64,000 bases of DNA from Paenibacillus sp. JQZ6Y-1 (lineage in GTDB: Bacteria > Bacillota > Bacilli > Paenibacillales > Paenibacillaceae). How positions within the stretch are numbered: the first letter of the stretch is position 1; each line of letters opens with the position of its first letter. The position numbers and the translations under genes were made by a program. Location of the stretch: NCBI RefSeq assembly GCF_040719145.1, contig NZ_JBFDUZ010000001.1, forward strand, positions 2,046,001-2,110,000. Reading direction: 5' to 3'. This document shows positions 11,475-21,108 of the stretch, in pieces. The notes beneath the pieces are model-generated. The model saw nothing but the letters and a program-made list of their open reading frames with translations. It made no database searches and had not been told where the DNA came from.

Positions 11475-11499
11475 TTAACCTTGAATTTTCTTTTTAAAC
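11475..11499 (-). promoter_or_regulatory. Possible stress-sigma promoter of the 366 aa YflT-like gene
   Basis: On the minus strand GTTTAA, 13 bases, then GGTTAA. This resembles the Bacillus SigB pattern (GTTTAA, N12-14, GGGTAT) with two -10 mismatches. Many Paenibacillus may lack SigB, so the call is weak. Confidence 0.25.
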
Positions 11500-11528
11500 A
11501 AACCTGACAAACAACTGCCGCTAAGATT

Positions 11529-12053
11529 CTATTCCTGCGTATCCTGTACATTGGCGGCATGATTTTTACGGAAAATACGATACACTTCTGTCGTCCGTCC
11601 TGCTGATTCGGCAACCAGAATCAGAATGTTTCCATCGCCCAACTGATCATGATACCGATGAGCATCTTCTTCCGATAGTCCATAGCCGATCAAAGCACCA
11701 ATCAATCCGCCAGCTCCAGCACCAAACAGTGCGCCAGTGAACATACCAATGATTGGACCCGCTGCCAGAATCGGTCCCACACCCGGAATGGCAAATGTAC
11801 CAATGCCCGCCAGCATGCCTGCCAATCCACCGAACACCGTCGTTTCCGACATACTGGATTGCCGTTCTGCTTCAATGTCTACACCCGTTTCCTGTTCAAT
11901 CAGACGCGCGTCCTCTGCGTCTTTTGCCAATACCGATATATCACGTTCCTCGAAGCCAGCTACCTTGAGATCTCGAATCGTTTGTACCGCATGCTGCTCG
12001 TCGATAAATACGCCCACAATCTTTTCCATTACCTTGTTATAATAATCGCTCAT
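11529..12053 (-). CDS. YflT-domain general stress protein
   Basis: A 174 aa paralog of the next gene downstream, with the same order: a YflT-type domain (MEKIVGVFIDEQHAVQTI, DISVLAKD) and a Gly/Ala-rich glycine-zipper-like stretch (GGLAGMLAGIGTFAIPGVG, GAGAGGLIGALIG). It ends after the conserved GDGNILILV segment without the long tail. The start at 12053 (MSDYYNK) was chosen because GAGGGTG lies 6 bases upstream; an in-frame ATG at 12068 has no site. The two genes are probably the product of a local duplication, separated by 150 bases. Confidence 0.8.
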   Translation of the reverse strand: MSDYYNKVMEKIVGVFIDEQHAVQTIRDLKVAGFEERDISVLAKDAEDARLIEQETGVDIEAERQSSMSETTVFGGLAGMLAGIGTFAIPGVGPILAAGPIIGMFTGALFGAGAGGLIGALIGYGLSEEDAHRYHDQLGDGNILILVAESAGRTTEVYRIFRKNHAANVQDTQE

Positions 12054-12277
12054 GCGTTTCACCCTCATTTCATAAAATTCAGATCATGATGTTATTGTTT
12101 CTATCTATTACTTAGACGTATCCATAGGGCAACTAAACGTGAATCCTTGAATTCGCGATGATCATTTGTGTAATTACCAATCCACGATATGTTGCTATGA
12201 TCGTAATGGTGTATGTATATTGCGCTGTGCATTCATTTGAGATAGAAACGCATACCAACAAGCAATATAGGACAGCA

Positions 12278-12292
12278 GTGAACAATGTTCAC
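12278..12292. promoter_or_regulatory. Palindrome upstream of the sugar transporter operon
   Basis: GTGAAC-aat-GTTCAC, a perfect 6-base-arm inverted repeat with short outer pairing CAG/CTG. It lies 85 bases upstream of the cre box. It is an operator candidate, with no T-run to suggest termination. Confidence 0.3.
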
Positions 12293-12362
12293 GACTGCCT
12301 ACTCACTCATACCTCACATGTGTAAACGCAACCAACTTACATCAAAATGAGAATGTTATTTA

Positions 12363-12376
12363 TGATAGCGTTTTCA
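12363..12376 (+). promoter_or_regulatory. Catabolite-responsive element (cre)
   Basis: TGATAGCGTTTTCA fits the CcpA consensus TGWNANCGNTNWCA at every fixed position. It ends five bases before a TTGCAT box at 12381, which with an AT-rich -10 region near 12404 could form the operon promoter. CcpA binding here would make the transporter glucose-repressed. Confidence 0.6.
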
Positions 12377-12691
12377 TTAATTGCATATGCCTTTATCTCC
12401 TCTATATATCGCTATACAATAAGCCAATCATGACGTCATATTTCACATATTGCTTGTCGTACTGGGCTTTCTACAGGTCTGTAATGGTCTATCGCTCTTG
12501 CTTGTATATCCTCATATATGCAGGTACAAAAGTCTGATTCAGTATTATGTATCAAACACGGCAGCACATTCTACATATTTACGCTTCATTGCAGGTTTCC
12601 TTACAATAGCCTCAACGCGATACCGCTTTCGGCAATCTTGTCGAAGCCCACATTCGCAGGCAAACGTCACCCATTGCAAAGGAGGAATAGG

Positions 12692-13663
12692 ATGCAAAAG
12701 AATATGTCCGATACGGTTCAAGTCGACCGGCTGTCCCAATCCTCGGTACGGGATCAACGTCAAGGCAGATGGAAACGAATTTCGCGCAACTGGGAGTTGT
12801 ACCTGTTAATCGCTCCCGCCTTCCTGTACTTCCTGATCTTTCATTACGGACCGATGTATGGCATCCAGATCGCCTTCAAAAACTTTATGCCCGCACGAGG
12901 CATTACAGAAAGTCCGTGGGTCGGCTTCGACCATTTTATCCGCTTCTTCCATTCATACTACTTCTGGGATCTGATCAAAAATACACTAACCATCTCGCTC
13001 TACCAGCTCATCGTCGGTTTTCCATTACCAATTCTGTTAGCACTTGCTTTTAACGAGATCAAAAATGGCTGGTTCAAGCGTACTGTCCAAACGGTCACGT
13101 ACGCTCCGCATTTTATCTCAGTGGTCGTCATGGCGGGGATTATCGTTACCTTCCTCTCGCCTTCCACAGGTATTATCGTAAAAATGATCGAATGGCTCGG
13201 CTTTGCTTCTCCTTCATTCCTTACCGATCCTGCATGGTTCAAGACGATGTATGTGTTATCCGGCGTCTGGCAAAGTACGGGCTGGGGAACCATCATCTAC
13301 CTTGCTGCTCTATCCGCTGTTGATCCGCAGCTGCATGAAGCTGCCATCGTTGATGGAGCGAGTCGCTGGCGTCGCATTTTGAGTATCAATATTCCGACGA
13401 TCATCCCGACGATTACTATTTTGCTCATTTTGAATGTGGGCAGTATTCTCGGCGTCGGCTTTGAGAAAATATTGCTACTGCAAAATCCGCTCAATATGAG
13501 TTCTTCTGATGTCATTGATACCTTCGTGTATCGTACTGGTTTACTCAATGTACAGTACAGCTTCTCTACCGCCGTCGGTTTATTCAACTCGGTGGTCAAT
13601 GCGGTACTGCTGATCGCTGTCAATCAGGTTGCCCGTAAGACGAGCGAAAATAGTCTCTGGTAA
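12692..13663 (+). CDS. Carbohydrate ABC transporter permease, LplB family
   Basis: A 323 aa inner-membrane permease with six predicted membrane segments beginning near YLLIAPAFLYFLIF. The EAA coupling loop reads HEAAIVDGASRWRRILSINIP. It belongs to the CUT1 group related to LplB/YtcP, which imports oligo- or polysaccharide fragments. AAAGGAGG lies 6 bases before the ATG at 12692; the frame is open upstream to 12518, but that extension has no membrane-protein character and no site. It is first in an operon with a second permease and a lipoprotein. No ATPase is nearby, so a shared MsmX-like ATPase is likely. Confidence 0.9.
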   Translation: MQKNMSDTVQVDRLSQSSVRDQRQGRWKRISRNWELYLLIAPAFLYFLIFHYGPMYGIQIAFKNFMPARGITESPWVGFDHFIRFFHSYYFWDLIKNTLTISLYQLIVGFPLPILLALAFNEIKNGWFKRTVQTVTYAPHFISVVVMAGIIVTFLSPSTGIIVKMIEWLGFASPSFLTDPAWFKTMYVLSGVWQSTGWGTIIYLAALSAVDPQLHEAAIVDGASRWRRILSINIPTIIPTITILLILNVGSILGVGFEKILLLQNPLNMSSSDVIDTFVYRTGLLNVQYSFSTAVGLFNSVVNAVLLIAVNQVARKTSENSLW

Positions 13664-13702
13664 TCCCGTCGCGATATTACCGAGTGAAGGAGGAATTTGA
13701 TT

Positions 13703-14614
13703 ATGGCATCTGCGATTAAGGAAAGCCCGTCCGACCGCGTCTTTCTCATCTTTAACTATATTTATCTGGCGATTGCCCTCACTTGTGTACTGTATCCGCT
13801 TGTTTATATCGTCAGCGCCTCCATCAGCTCGCCAACGTATGTCAATTCCGGTGAGATGTGGCTGTTTCCGAAGGGCATTACGTTTGAAGGGTATCAACGT
13901 GTGTTTGAGAATCAATCAATCTGGCAGGGCTATGGCAATACGATTTTGTATACCGTCGTCGGTACGCTGGTCAATCTAATCGTGACCATTCCAGCCGCAT
14001 ATGCGCTGAGCCGATCTGATTTTGTGGGCAGAGGATTTTTTATGGGAATGTTTCTGGTCACGATGTTTTTCAGTGGTGGTCTGATCCCAACCTACCTGCT
14101 TGTCAAAAATCTGGGCATGGTCAACACGATGTGGGCGCTAATTCTACCGGGTGCTGCATCCGTCTGGAATATTATCGTCGCCCGTACCTTCTTCCAGTCC
14201 ACGATTCCAAAAGAATTGCAGGAAGCTGCTCATATCGACGGCTGTACGAATCTGCGGCTGTTCTGGAAAATCGTCGTTCCGCTGTCCGCACCCATTATCG
14301 CGGTCATGGCACTGTTCTACGGTGTTGGTCACTGGAACAGTTATTTTAACGCACTGGTATACTTAAATGACGAATCGAAGTACCCGCTGCAAATGGTACT
14401 GCGTCAGATTCTCGTTTTGCAAGAAATGACGGGTAGTGGCATTGGGGCTGCAACGAGCGGGGAAGCCGCGATGGCAATGAATGCGCGCGCCGATGCAGCC
14501 GCTCTACTGAAATATGCAGTCATCATCGTATCCACGTTGCCGATTATCGCCATCTATCCATTCTTACAACGTTACTTCGTACAGGGTGTCATGATCGGCT
14601 CTGTCAAAGGATAA
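13703..14614 (+). CDS. Carbohydrate ABC transporter permease, LplC family
   Basis: A 303 aa partner permease of the LplC/YteP-type CUT1 group. It has multiple membrane segments and the coupling loop QEAAHIDGCTNLRLFWKIVVP, and ends in the family-typical YFVQGVMIGSVKG. AAGGAGG lies 9 bases upstream of the ATG at 13703; an in-frame TTG at 13697 is too close to it. With the preceding permease it should form the heterodimeric membrane channel. Confidence 0.9.
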   Translation: MASAIKESPSDRVFLIFNYIYLAIALTCVLYPLVYIVSASISSPTYVNSGEMWLFPKGITFEGYQRVFENQSIWQGYGNTILYTVVGTLVNLIVTIPAAYALSRSDFVGRGFFMGMFLVTMFFSGGLIPTYLLVKNLGMVNTMWALILPGAASVWNIIVARTFFQSTIPKELQEAAHIDGCTNLRLFWKIVVPLSAPIIAVMALFYGVGHWNSYFNALVYLNDESKYPLQMVLRQILVLQEMTGSGIGAATSGEAAMAMNARADAAALLKYAVIIVSTLPIIAIYPFLQRYFVQGVMIGSVKG

Positions 14615-14673
14615 TCTCGTCAAGTCATTTCCAAAGCATTATTGGCTCCAACCCACTTTGAAGGAGGAATAAT

Positions 14674-16332
14674 ATGACTCACCCATCCCGTGTTCAATCC
14701 GATTCATCCCAATCGATGTTCGCCCGGTTCAAAGCGCCCAAAACAGCTGCGCTGGTCATGTCTTTTATTCTCGGCACCTCCATTCTTGCCGGCTGCTCCG
14801 GCTCCGCTGAACCGCAGGTGGGCAGCGCCGAATCGGCTGCCAATGTGAGCAAAGAAGGCTTCCCGATTGTTAAGGAAAAGATTACGCTCAGTATGATGGG
14901 ACCAGACGTAGGGATGCAAAACTGGAAAGACATGCCCGCTTTTCAGGAAATGGAAAAGCTAAGCAATATCTCCTTCCAGTTCGAAAACCCGCCGCTGGAT
15001 AGCTTTGAAACGAAAAAGAATCTGGTATTCGCCAGTGGTGAATATCCAGACATCTTCTACGCCTCTTCGCTAACACAGGCGGATGAAGTCAATTACGGCA
15101 GTCAAGGCATTCTGCTGCCGCTAGAAGACCTGATCGACAATGGTTACGCGCCGAACCTGAAAAAAGTACTCGACGAGCATCCTGAGATCCGCAAGTCGAT
15201 CACCACACCAGACGGACATATCTACTCCCTGCCGGTTATCAATGAGCAGAGCATCTGGTATCGCAGTCCAATGTGGTATAACGGCGACTTCTTGGAAGCG
15301 CTAAATGTAAAAGATACCGATCTCCCAACCACGACAGATGAGCTGTATGATCTGCTCGTACGCTTCCGTGATGAAGATCCGAATGGCAATGGCAAAAAGG
15401 ACGAAATTCCACTCGCCTCCGTTAAGCTGGACGATATTCGTTCATGGCTGCTGGGCGCATGGGGCATCTATGGGGAAGACATCTACAACGATGCCAACGG
15501 CAAAGTGCATTTTGCCCGTACGGAAGATGGTTATCGTGAATTCCTGACCTATATGAACCGTCTGTGGAGCGAGAATCTGCTGGATCACGAAACCTTCTCA
15601 CAAACACCAGACCAGAAAAAGGCAAAAGGCGCTAATAACCAGCTCGGTCTGTTCCAAGATTGGCACGCATACTTCACCCATGGCGGCAAACCAACGACCA
15701 AAGATCCGATGTTCATTCCAGTGAAAAGTGATGCTGTCGATAAGCCTGCTGTAGCCGTGCATCCGGGTCTATCCACTGGTGCATTCGCGATTACCGAAAG
15801 CAATCCGGCTCCCGAAGCTTCCTTGCGCTGGGTTGACTATATGTACAGCTATGACGGCGCCATGCTGTTTGACAAAGGACCGGAAGGTCTAATGTACGAG
15901 ACCGTCAACAAAGAAGATCATACGAAGAAGTGGAAGCCGTTACCGAGCGAATATAACAGCCGTGAAGACTATCGCGGTACGTTGACGCCGAACTATGGCA
16001 CACCTGCTCCTACCCTGCTGAGTCAGGATTTGCAAAAAGGATTGAAGGAAGATTTTGATATGTGGGTAGACAAGCAAAATGAGGAGAAAATCCTCGCCTA
16101 TGATCCGCAGCCTCCATTCCCGATCCTGTATCTGACGCAAGAGGAACAAGCAGAGATTTCCAGTCTACGCGCCGATATGGATACGTACATCCAGCAGATG
16201 GAAGCCAAATTCGTTACTGGTCAAGAGCCACTCACTGGCTGGGACAACTATCTCGCTACAGTGAAACAAATGGGTAGCGACCGGATCATCGAGATTTACC
16301 AAACAGCTTATGATCGCTGGAAAAACAGCTAA
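14674..16332 (+). CDS. Extracellular carbohydrate-binding lipoprotein, LplA family
   Basis: A 552 aa solute-binding protein. After an unusually long, basic N-region (about 25 residues before the hydrophobic core) comes the lipobox ILAGC, so the mature protein is anchored by a lipid-modified Cys. The size and the segment DTDLPTTTDELYDLL fit the large LplA/YtcQ class that captures oligosaccharides. AAGGAGG precedes the ATG. It is last in the three-gene transporter operon. A decayed copy of its last codons occurs again at 20671, showing that a duplication reached into this gene. Confidence 0.9.
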   Translation: MTHPSRVQSDSSQSMFARFKAPKTAALVMSFILGTSILAGCSGSAEPQVGSAESAANVSKEGFPIVKEKITLSMMGPDVGMQNWKDMPAFQEMEKLSNISFQFENPPLDSFETKKNLVFASGEYPDIFYASSLTQADEVNYGSQGILLPLEDLIDNGYAPNLKKVLDEHPEIRKSITTPDGHIYSLPVINEQSIWYRSPMWYNGDFLEALNVKDTDLPTTTDELYDLLVRFRDEDPNGNGKKDEIPLASVKLDDIRSWLLGAWGIYGEDIYNDANGKVHFARTEDGYREFLTYMNRLWSENLLDHETFSQTPDQKKAKGANNQLGLFQDWHAYFTHGGKPTTKDPMFIPVKSDAVDKPAVAVHPGLSTGAFAITESNPAPEASLRWVDYMYSYDGAMLFDKGPEGLMYETVNKEDHTKKWKPLPSEYNSREDYRGTLTPNYGTPAPTLLSQDLQKGLKEDFDMWVDKQNEEKILAYDPQPPFPILYLTQEEQAEISSLRADMDTYIQQMEAKFVTGQEPLTGWDNYLATVKQMGSDRIIEIYQTAYDRWKNS

Positions 16333-16461
16333 TATGGGTCAAGAATTCATCCTATCCAACGCATAAATATGCAGAATCTTATATTATAATATTGGATGAA
16401 TATTCTGCTTTTCTCGAATCTATATATGATAGTATGTACACGGAATAGATTAGCATTTTCC

Positions 16462-16490
16462 AAGGCAGCTCTTGACGGGCTGCCTTTTTA
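16462..16490 (+). terminator. Terminator after the sugar transporter operon
   Basis: AAGGCAGC (16462-16469) pairs with GCTGCCTT (16479-16486), followed by TTTTTA. A related hairpin occurs at 20852 in the duplicated spacer. Confidence 0.8.
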
Positions 16491-16647
16491 TATTGCTTAC
16501 TACCTCTTTTAAAGCGTCACCAAGAAAGGTAGTAAGCAAATATTTTGTATCAAATACAGTTTGTGTCTCGCTTGAACTATATAGATATTTGTACAACAAT
16601 ATAAACACTTGTATCAAGAATTTTCAAAAAAAGACTTATCGAGTTAA

Positions 16648-16719
16648 TAAAAAATAGCATAACCGCCGATAATATATTTGCGGAAACAAGATTAAATATG
16701 CAATTAAAGGGGACAGCAT
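16648..16719 (+). promoter_or_regulatory. Promoter-like element and conserved leader of S-layer gene 1
   Basis: TAAA, 13 bases, then GCCGATAA (16665-16672), which resembles a SigD/FliA promoter, although consensus spacing is nearer 15. The sequence from CCGATAA through the leader to the AAAGGGG ribosome site is almost identical to that of gene 2, although the upstream spacers have diverged. Confidence 0.4.
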
Positions 16720-19700
16720 ATGAAAAAATGGATGATTTGGTGTTTGGCGATTATGATCGCCCTGCCGAGCGCAGCAGCTACACCTGTCTATGCCGATGAT
16801 AACGATACATCGACGACGACAAACACGGATACAACGAGCAACAACAGTACGGTTTCATCGGATACGTACTCAACAAACAATTCTTCAACATCTACCGAGA
16901 ATACAAATCCTTCGACTTCTGGAGGCGGCGGTACAGTAACTACAGCCGCTACAACGAACCAACCAATTATCAATCTGATTGGCGACAGCAGTGTTCGTAT
17001 GAAGATTGGTACAACGTTTGCTGATCCAGGCACAACGGTACAGGACGATGTATACAATGACCTCTCCGCAAAGGTAACGTATACACTCAATAACCAACCG
17101 GTTGATTCCATCAATACTAATGCAACAGGCACTTACGTGATTCACTACAATGTGACCACTTCTGACGACCGTGTTGCGAATGAAGTTACACGTACGGTAA
17201 GTATTGTAAATGTTGGCGATTATATCGATTTGTCCAGTATTTACGTACCTAATGCTTACGGAATGACTTATCACGAAGATTATGTCTATGTTGCACAGCG
17301 TGAAACTGGATTAGCACGCGTCAATCTGTATAGTGGCAAAATTGAAACGATCATTAGCTCCAACCAATCCTTTATGGCGGTCGCGCTTGATTCTGCCGGT
17401 AATCTTTTTTATACCGTGGACGGCGGCTCTACCATCTACCAATTGAATCACAGTAATCTGGACAATCTTCCTCTGAGCGAAAGTGATTTCAATGCTAAAA
17501 AGAGTGTGTATTTCTCCTCTAATAATTACCAATCATTTTATGGTCTGACGTTTGATAACCAGAATAACCTCTATTTCACGGATTTCAGTTCTAAAGGTAT
17601 TGTGAAGCTGCCTGTCAATTCACTCACTCCGCAAACGGTACTGAGTGGTTTCTCCACCTCCTTTGTCAGCCTCACTATAGATCCACTTGGCAATTTGTAT
17701 GCAGGCGGCAGAGATAGCAAATTGTACCGGATCAATTCCAGTTTGCTTCAATCCCTCCCTCTTGACGCAAATAGTCTTGTGAATATCAACAACGCTAATT
17801 ATAATCGCATTTACGGCATGTTTTTTACACCAGATGGTACATCGTATATCGGTCCCTCTTTTACAAAGAATTCAGGATCTACACTTATTCCAGTCATTAC
17901 GCTGAATGCACCCTCAAAAATCACGGTTACTCAATATGATACCTTCTTAGATCCGGGTGTAACCGTTACGCCAAGTAAATACGATGGTCTGAAACAGACT
18001 GTAACGTACACATTGAATGGTGTCTCCGTTCCAAGCGTCGACACGAGTGTTGTGGGTACGTATATCATTCATTATAATGCTTCGATTTCATCACAGTATG
18101 TCGCCAAAGAAGTGACTTGTGAAGTCACCGTTCAACCTGGACCATCACAATTGAGTGAGGTGCAAGTGAATAATGCGTTGGGACTTGCTTATTATAATGG
18201 CGATGTCTATTATGCCGATTTTGCTCTTGGCATTTCCAAAATTTCAACCAAAACATTTAAAGTTACACCAATTACCAAAACCAATAATACGATTGTAGTA
18301 GCAATTGCGTTCAATAAAAATGGCGATATGTTCTACTCGCTTGAAGGTCAAGACACGATTTACAAATTGGATCATTCTTATGTGAGCGATCCAGATAGAC
18401 TGCCATTGTATGACGAAGATCTTGCAGATTACAGCAAAACGTATTACAAAGCACCATTGGACACATCCAATGATTCGTATTCAACGTCTATCAAAGGCTT
18501 GGCTTTTGATCAGAACGACCGTCTGTACTTCGCGGTGCAAATGGAAAATGAGCTACGATCCAAGTCTAACATCATGCGTTTCCCTTCCGATTCTGCAACC
18601 ACTCCTGAGCTGGTAGCTACGTATCCAGCAAGAGCGTACGGTCTGACCATTAGCCCTCTGGGCAACCTGTATGTGAATGTAGGATTCACTGGTCTGTATA
18701 AAGCGGATGCTTCCTTACTGAATAATCTTCCGATATCTGCCACTCAATTCAAATCAATCGGTGATATCAAGCAATCGTACGGTGTTGTATTCCTGCCAGA
18801 TCTTACAGGCTACACTAGCTTAGTAGAGACTCCAACGTTGAAAAAACTTAGCTTCTTGGACTCCCGTGCAGTCACAAGTGTTAAGCTGAATCAATCGACG
18901 CTTACGTTTACAGAAGGTGATCTCCCTGCTCTGCTCACTGCAAGCACTCTGCCAGCTAATGCGACAGATACACAGCTTGTTTGGAAAAGCAGTAATGAAC
19001 AAGTAGCTACGGTTCAAAACGGTATCGTGACTCCAGTCGGCAAAGGAACGGCAGAGATCTCCGTCTATGTAGCGAACCAGCCCGATGTGTCCGATACAGC
19101 GACGATTACAGTCAATGCGAAGCCTGTGATCATAGAGCCTGTGATCGTAAAAGATGACAAAAAGAAAACGAACAGCTTAATCAAACTAGGCGTAGATGGT
19201 GGCGTAGGTAAAACGTACGTGCCTTCCACAGCTAGCGAATCCCGCTCCACTCAATTCGATGGCAGTACATTGCGTACGATCACATTTGATGCAGACACCA
19301 TGCCATCTGCCATCAATTTGCTGAAAAGCATGAATGAATCGACTGTTCGCTTGAATATCCCTACCATCGACAATTTGAATTTGAATACCGATATTAACTT
19401 GCCGGTGAATGTATCCCATGCCATCAGCAACAATGACATGAACTTGAACATTAATACGAATAAGATTCAGCTTTCCATCCCATCCAGTTCCATGCTTAAT
19501 GTCAATCAAGATATCAAACTCAACATCAATGTACTTGATACGTACAAAGACATGATCAACCAGAAACTACGCGCCGCAAACATGGAACTTGTAAAACAAA
19601 TTGTTGGCAATGGTGATCTGTCTGCTGTTAGCCAACCAATCGACATCGTTACGAACTTCCAGAATAGACCTGTCGATGTATTGATCCCACTAGATACCGT

Positions 19701-20508
19701 TAAAGTACCGAGCCTTTCCGTCGTGAAAGATCTGTATGTCTATGTAGCGCATAGTGACGGTAGCCAGGAATTTATCAAGCCTATCGAAATTACTGATGAT
19801 TCCGGCAATACTCTTTTGAAAATCAATACAAGCAAATTTAGTACGTTTACCGTGATGCAAGTGAGTAGCGCTTCGACTCCTACGACCACGGATACTACAC
19901 CTGTAACAGGTACGAACCCTGCCAATACAAGCGGTATCGTTAAACCTGCTTATATTGAAGGCTACCCGGATGGAACATTCCGTCCAAACAACAGCCTGAC
20001 TCGTGCAGAGCTCGCTTCCCTGCTCTATCGTTTGCAAGCAACAAGCAGCAATGCAGGAACCGTGAAAAGCTTCAAGGATGTATCATCTAGCTTCTGGGCA
20101 AATCAAGCGATTCAATCCATGCAGTCTGCTGGACTGATGAGCGGCTTGCCAAACGGTACGTTTGCACCATCCAAGCCCCTCACTCGCGCGGAAATGGCGA
20201 TCATTTTGAGCCGCTGGCAAGGTCTTAGCGGTCAAGGCGGTACCACATTCGCAAAAGACATCAATGGTCACTGGGCAGAACGCGAGATCAAGCTCGTGCT
20301 GACAGCAGGTCTGATGCAAGGCATTAGCCCATCTAGCTTCCAGCCGAATGCACCGTTGACTCGTGCACAAGCAGTCACGATCCTCAACAAGATTTTGGAG
20401 AAAACAGCAGTACTATCTGCTCGTCCAACACCGTGGAAGGATGTACCATCCAGCCACTGGGCATATGCAGATATTATGGAAGCTTCCAACTCCTACTCGT
20501 TGAAATAA
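16720..20508 (+). CDS. SLH-domain cell-surface protein with Ig-like, beta-propeller-like and BIG2-type domains (copy 1)
   Basis: A 1262 aa secreted protein. Order: signal peptide (1-25, cleavage after VYA), Ser/Thr/Asn-rich linker (to about 80), Ig-like DUF5011-type domain (about 83-165), a propeller-like repeat region with ANYNRIYGMFF and DPLGNLY motifs (168-388), a second Ig-like domain (389-472), a second propeller-like region (475-705), a BIG2-type domain (718-797, VWKSSNEQVATV), an uncharacterised segment (about 830-1046), and three S-layer-homology repeats (about 1074-1262) with TRAE, TRAE and TRAQ. The SLH repeats should bind pyruvylated wall polymer. Its role is probably surface display or adhesion; no catalytic motif was seen. 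Confidence 0.85.
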   Translation: MKKWMIWCLAIMIALPSAAATPVYADDNDTSTTTNTDTTSNNSTVSSDTYSTNNSSTSTENTNPSTSGGGGTVTTAATTNQPIINLIGDSSVRMKIGTTFADPGTTVQDDVYNDLSAKVTYTLNNQPVDSINTNATGTYVIHYNVTTSDDRVANEVTRTVSIVNVGDYIDLSSIYVPNAYGMTYHEDYVYVAQRETGLARVNLYSGKIETIISSNQSFMAVALDSAGNLFYTVDGGSTIYQLNHSNLDNLPLSESDFNAKKSVYFSSNNYQSFYGLTFDNQNNLYFTDFSSKGIVKLPVNSLTPQTVLSGFSTSFVSLTIDPLGNLYAGGRDSKLYRINSSLLQSLPLDANSLVNINNANYNRIYGMFFTPDGTSYIGPSFTKNSGSTLIPVITLNAPSKITVTQYDTFLDPGVTVTPSKYDGLKQTVTYTLNGVSVPSVDTSVVGTYIIHYNASISSQYVAKEVTCEVTVQPGPSQLSEVQVNNALGLAYYNGDVYYADFALGISKISTKTFKVTPITKTNNTIVVAIAFNKNGDMFYSLEGQDTIYKLDHSYVSDPDRLPLYDEDLADYSKTYYKAPLDTSNDSYSTSIKGLAFDQNDRLYFAVQMENELRSKSNIMRFPSDSATTPELVATYPARAYGLTISPLGNLYVNVGFTGLYKADASLLNNLPISATQFKSIGDIKQSYGVVFLPDLTGYTSLVETPTLKKLSFLDSRAVTSVKLNQSTLTFTEGDLPALLTASTLPANATDTQLVWKSSNEQVATVQNGIVTPVGKGTAEISVYVANQPDVSDTATITVNAKPVIIEPVIVKDDKKKTNSLIKLGVDGGVGKTYVPSTASESRSTQFDGSTLRTITFDADTMPSAINLLKSMNESTVRLNIPTIDNLNLNTDINLPVNVSHAISNNDMNLNINTNKIQLSIPSSSMLNVNQDIKLNINVLDTYKDMINQKLRAANMELVKQIVGNGDLSAVSQPIDIVTNFQNRPVDVLIPLDTVKVPSLSVVKDLYVYVAHSDGSQEFIKPIEITDDSGNTLLKINTSKFSTFTVMQVSSASTPTTTDTTPVTGTNPANTSGIVKPAYIEGYPDGTFRPNNSLTRAELASLLYRLQATSSNAGTVKSFKDVSSSFWANQAIQSMQSAGLMSGLPNGTFAPSKPLTRAEMAIILSRWQGLSGQGGTTFAKDINGHWAEREIKLVLTAGLMQGISPSSFQPNAPLTRAQAVTILNKILEKTAVLSARPTPWKDVPSSHWAYADIMEASNSYSLK

Positions 20509-20540
20509 GGTAACATTGTATAAGCGAAAAGAATGGTAAC

Positions 20541-20606
20541 AAAAACCACCTTCGAGAGAATCCAGCCTATTCACTGCTGGTACTGATCTCGTAAAGGTGG
20601 TTTTTG
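20541..20606. terminator. Terminator after S-layer gene 1
   Basis: A stem of about 12 bases, AAAAACCACCTT (20541-20552) with AAGGTGGTTTTT (20594-20605), ending in T-rich sequence. Confidence 0.8.
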
Positions 20607-20670
20607 TGTTTTTGTATGAATTCATCTGTAAAGGGAAAATCTGCTTGAGCATGAGCTGTTCTCGCCAACT

Positions 20671-20730
20671 CCAGATCATCAAGATACACCAAACGGCATA
20701 TGATCGCTAGAAAAGCAGCCAATATCAGTA
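20671..20730 (+). pseudogene. Fossil 3' end of the LplA-type lipoprotein gene
   Basis: This stretch aligns without gaps to 16281-16340, the last codons of the lipoprotein gene. The real gene ends RIIEIYQTAYDRWKNS-stop; here the same frame reads QIIKIHQTAYDR-stop-KSSQ, with TGG changed to TAG and the old TAA changed to CAA. The similarity continues past the old stop into the following spacer (GCATAAATATGCAG in both). Upstream of 20671 it is lost. The remnant marks the left end of the unit that duplicated to give the second S-layer gene. Confidence 0.85.
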
Positions 20731-20851
20731 TTGAATTCTTCCTGTAATACGCATAAATATGCAGATGCTTATGTTGTGTTATTCGATATATTCTCCTTCT
20801 CCTATTCGATCTGTACATGATGATATGGCGACTGTATACAATAATATTTCC

Positions 20852-20880
20852 AAGACAGTCTTAACCGGGCTGTCTTTTTA
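20852..20880 (+). terminator. Duplicated spacer terminator
   Basis: AAGACAG (20852-20858) pairs with CTGTCTT (20870-20876), followed by TTTA. It is the counterpart of the hairpin at 16462. Confidence 0.65.
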
Positions 20881-21037
20881 TATTGCTTGCCGCCTTTCTT
20901 CAAGTAGCATCATTAAAGATTTCCAGCAAATATTTTGTTTAAAATATAGTTTGCATTTTTTTAGAAGAAATCAAGCTTTGTACAGAAACATAAAAACTTG
21001 TATCAAAGATTTTCAAAAAAAAGACTTATTGAGTTAA

Positions 21038-21108
21038 TAAAAAGTAACATACCTACCGATAATATATTTGCGGAAACAAGATTAAATATGCAATAAAGGG
21101 GACAGCAT
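21038..21108 (+). promoter_or_regulatory. Promoter-like element and conserved leader of S-layer gene 2
   Basis: TAAA, 13 bases, then ACCGATAA (21055-21062), followed by the same leader as in copy 1. From CCGATAA onward about 40 bases are identical, then one base is lost before AAAGGGG. Confidence 0.4.

Noticed and set aside
12518-12691. N-terminal extension of the first sugar permease
   Set aside because: A strong AAAGGAGG site at 12678-12685 places the start at 12692; the extension is not conserved-looking and overlaps the promoter region.
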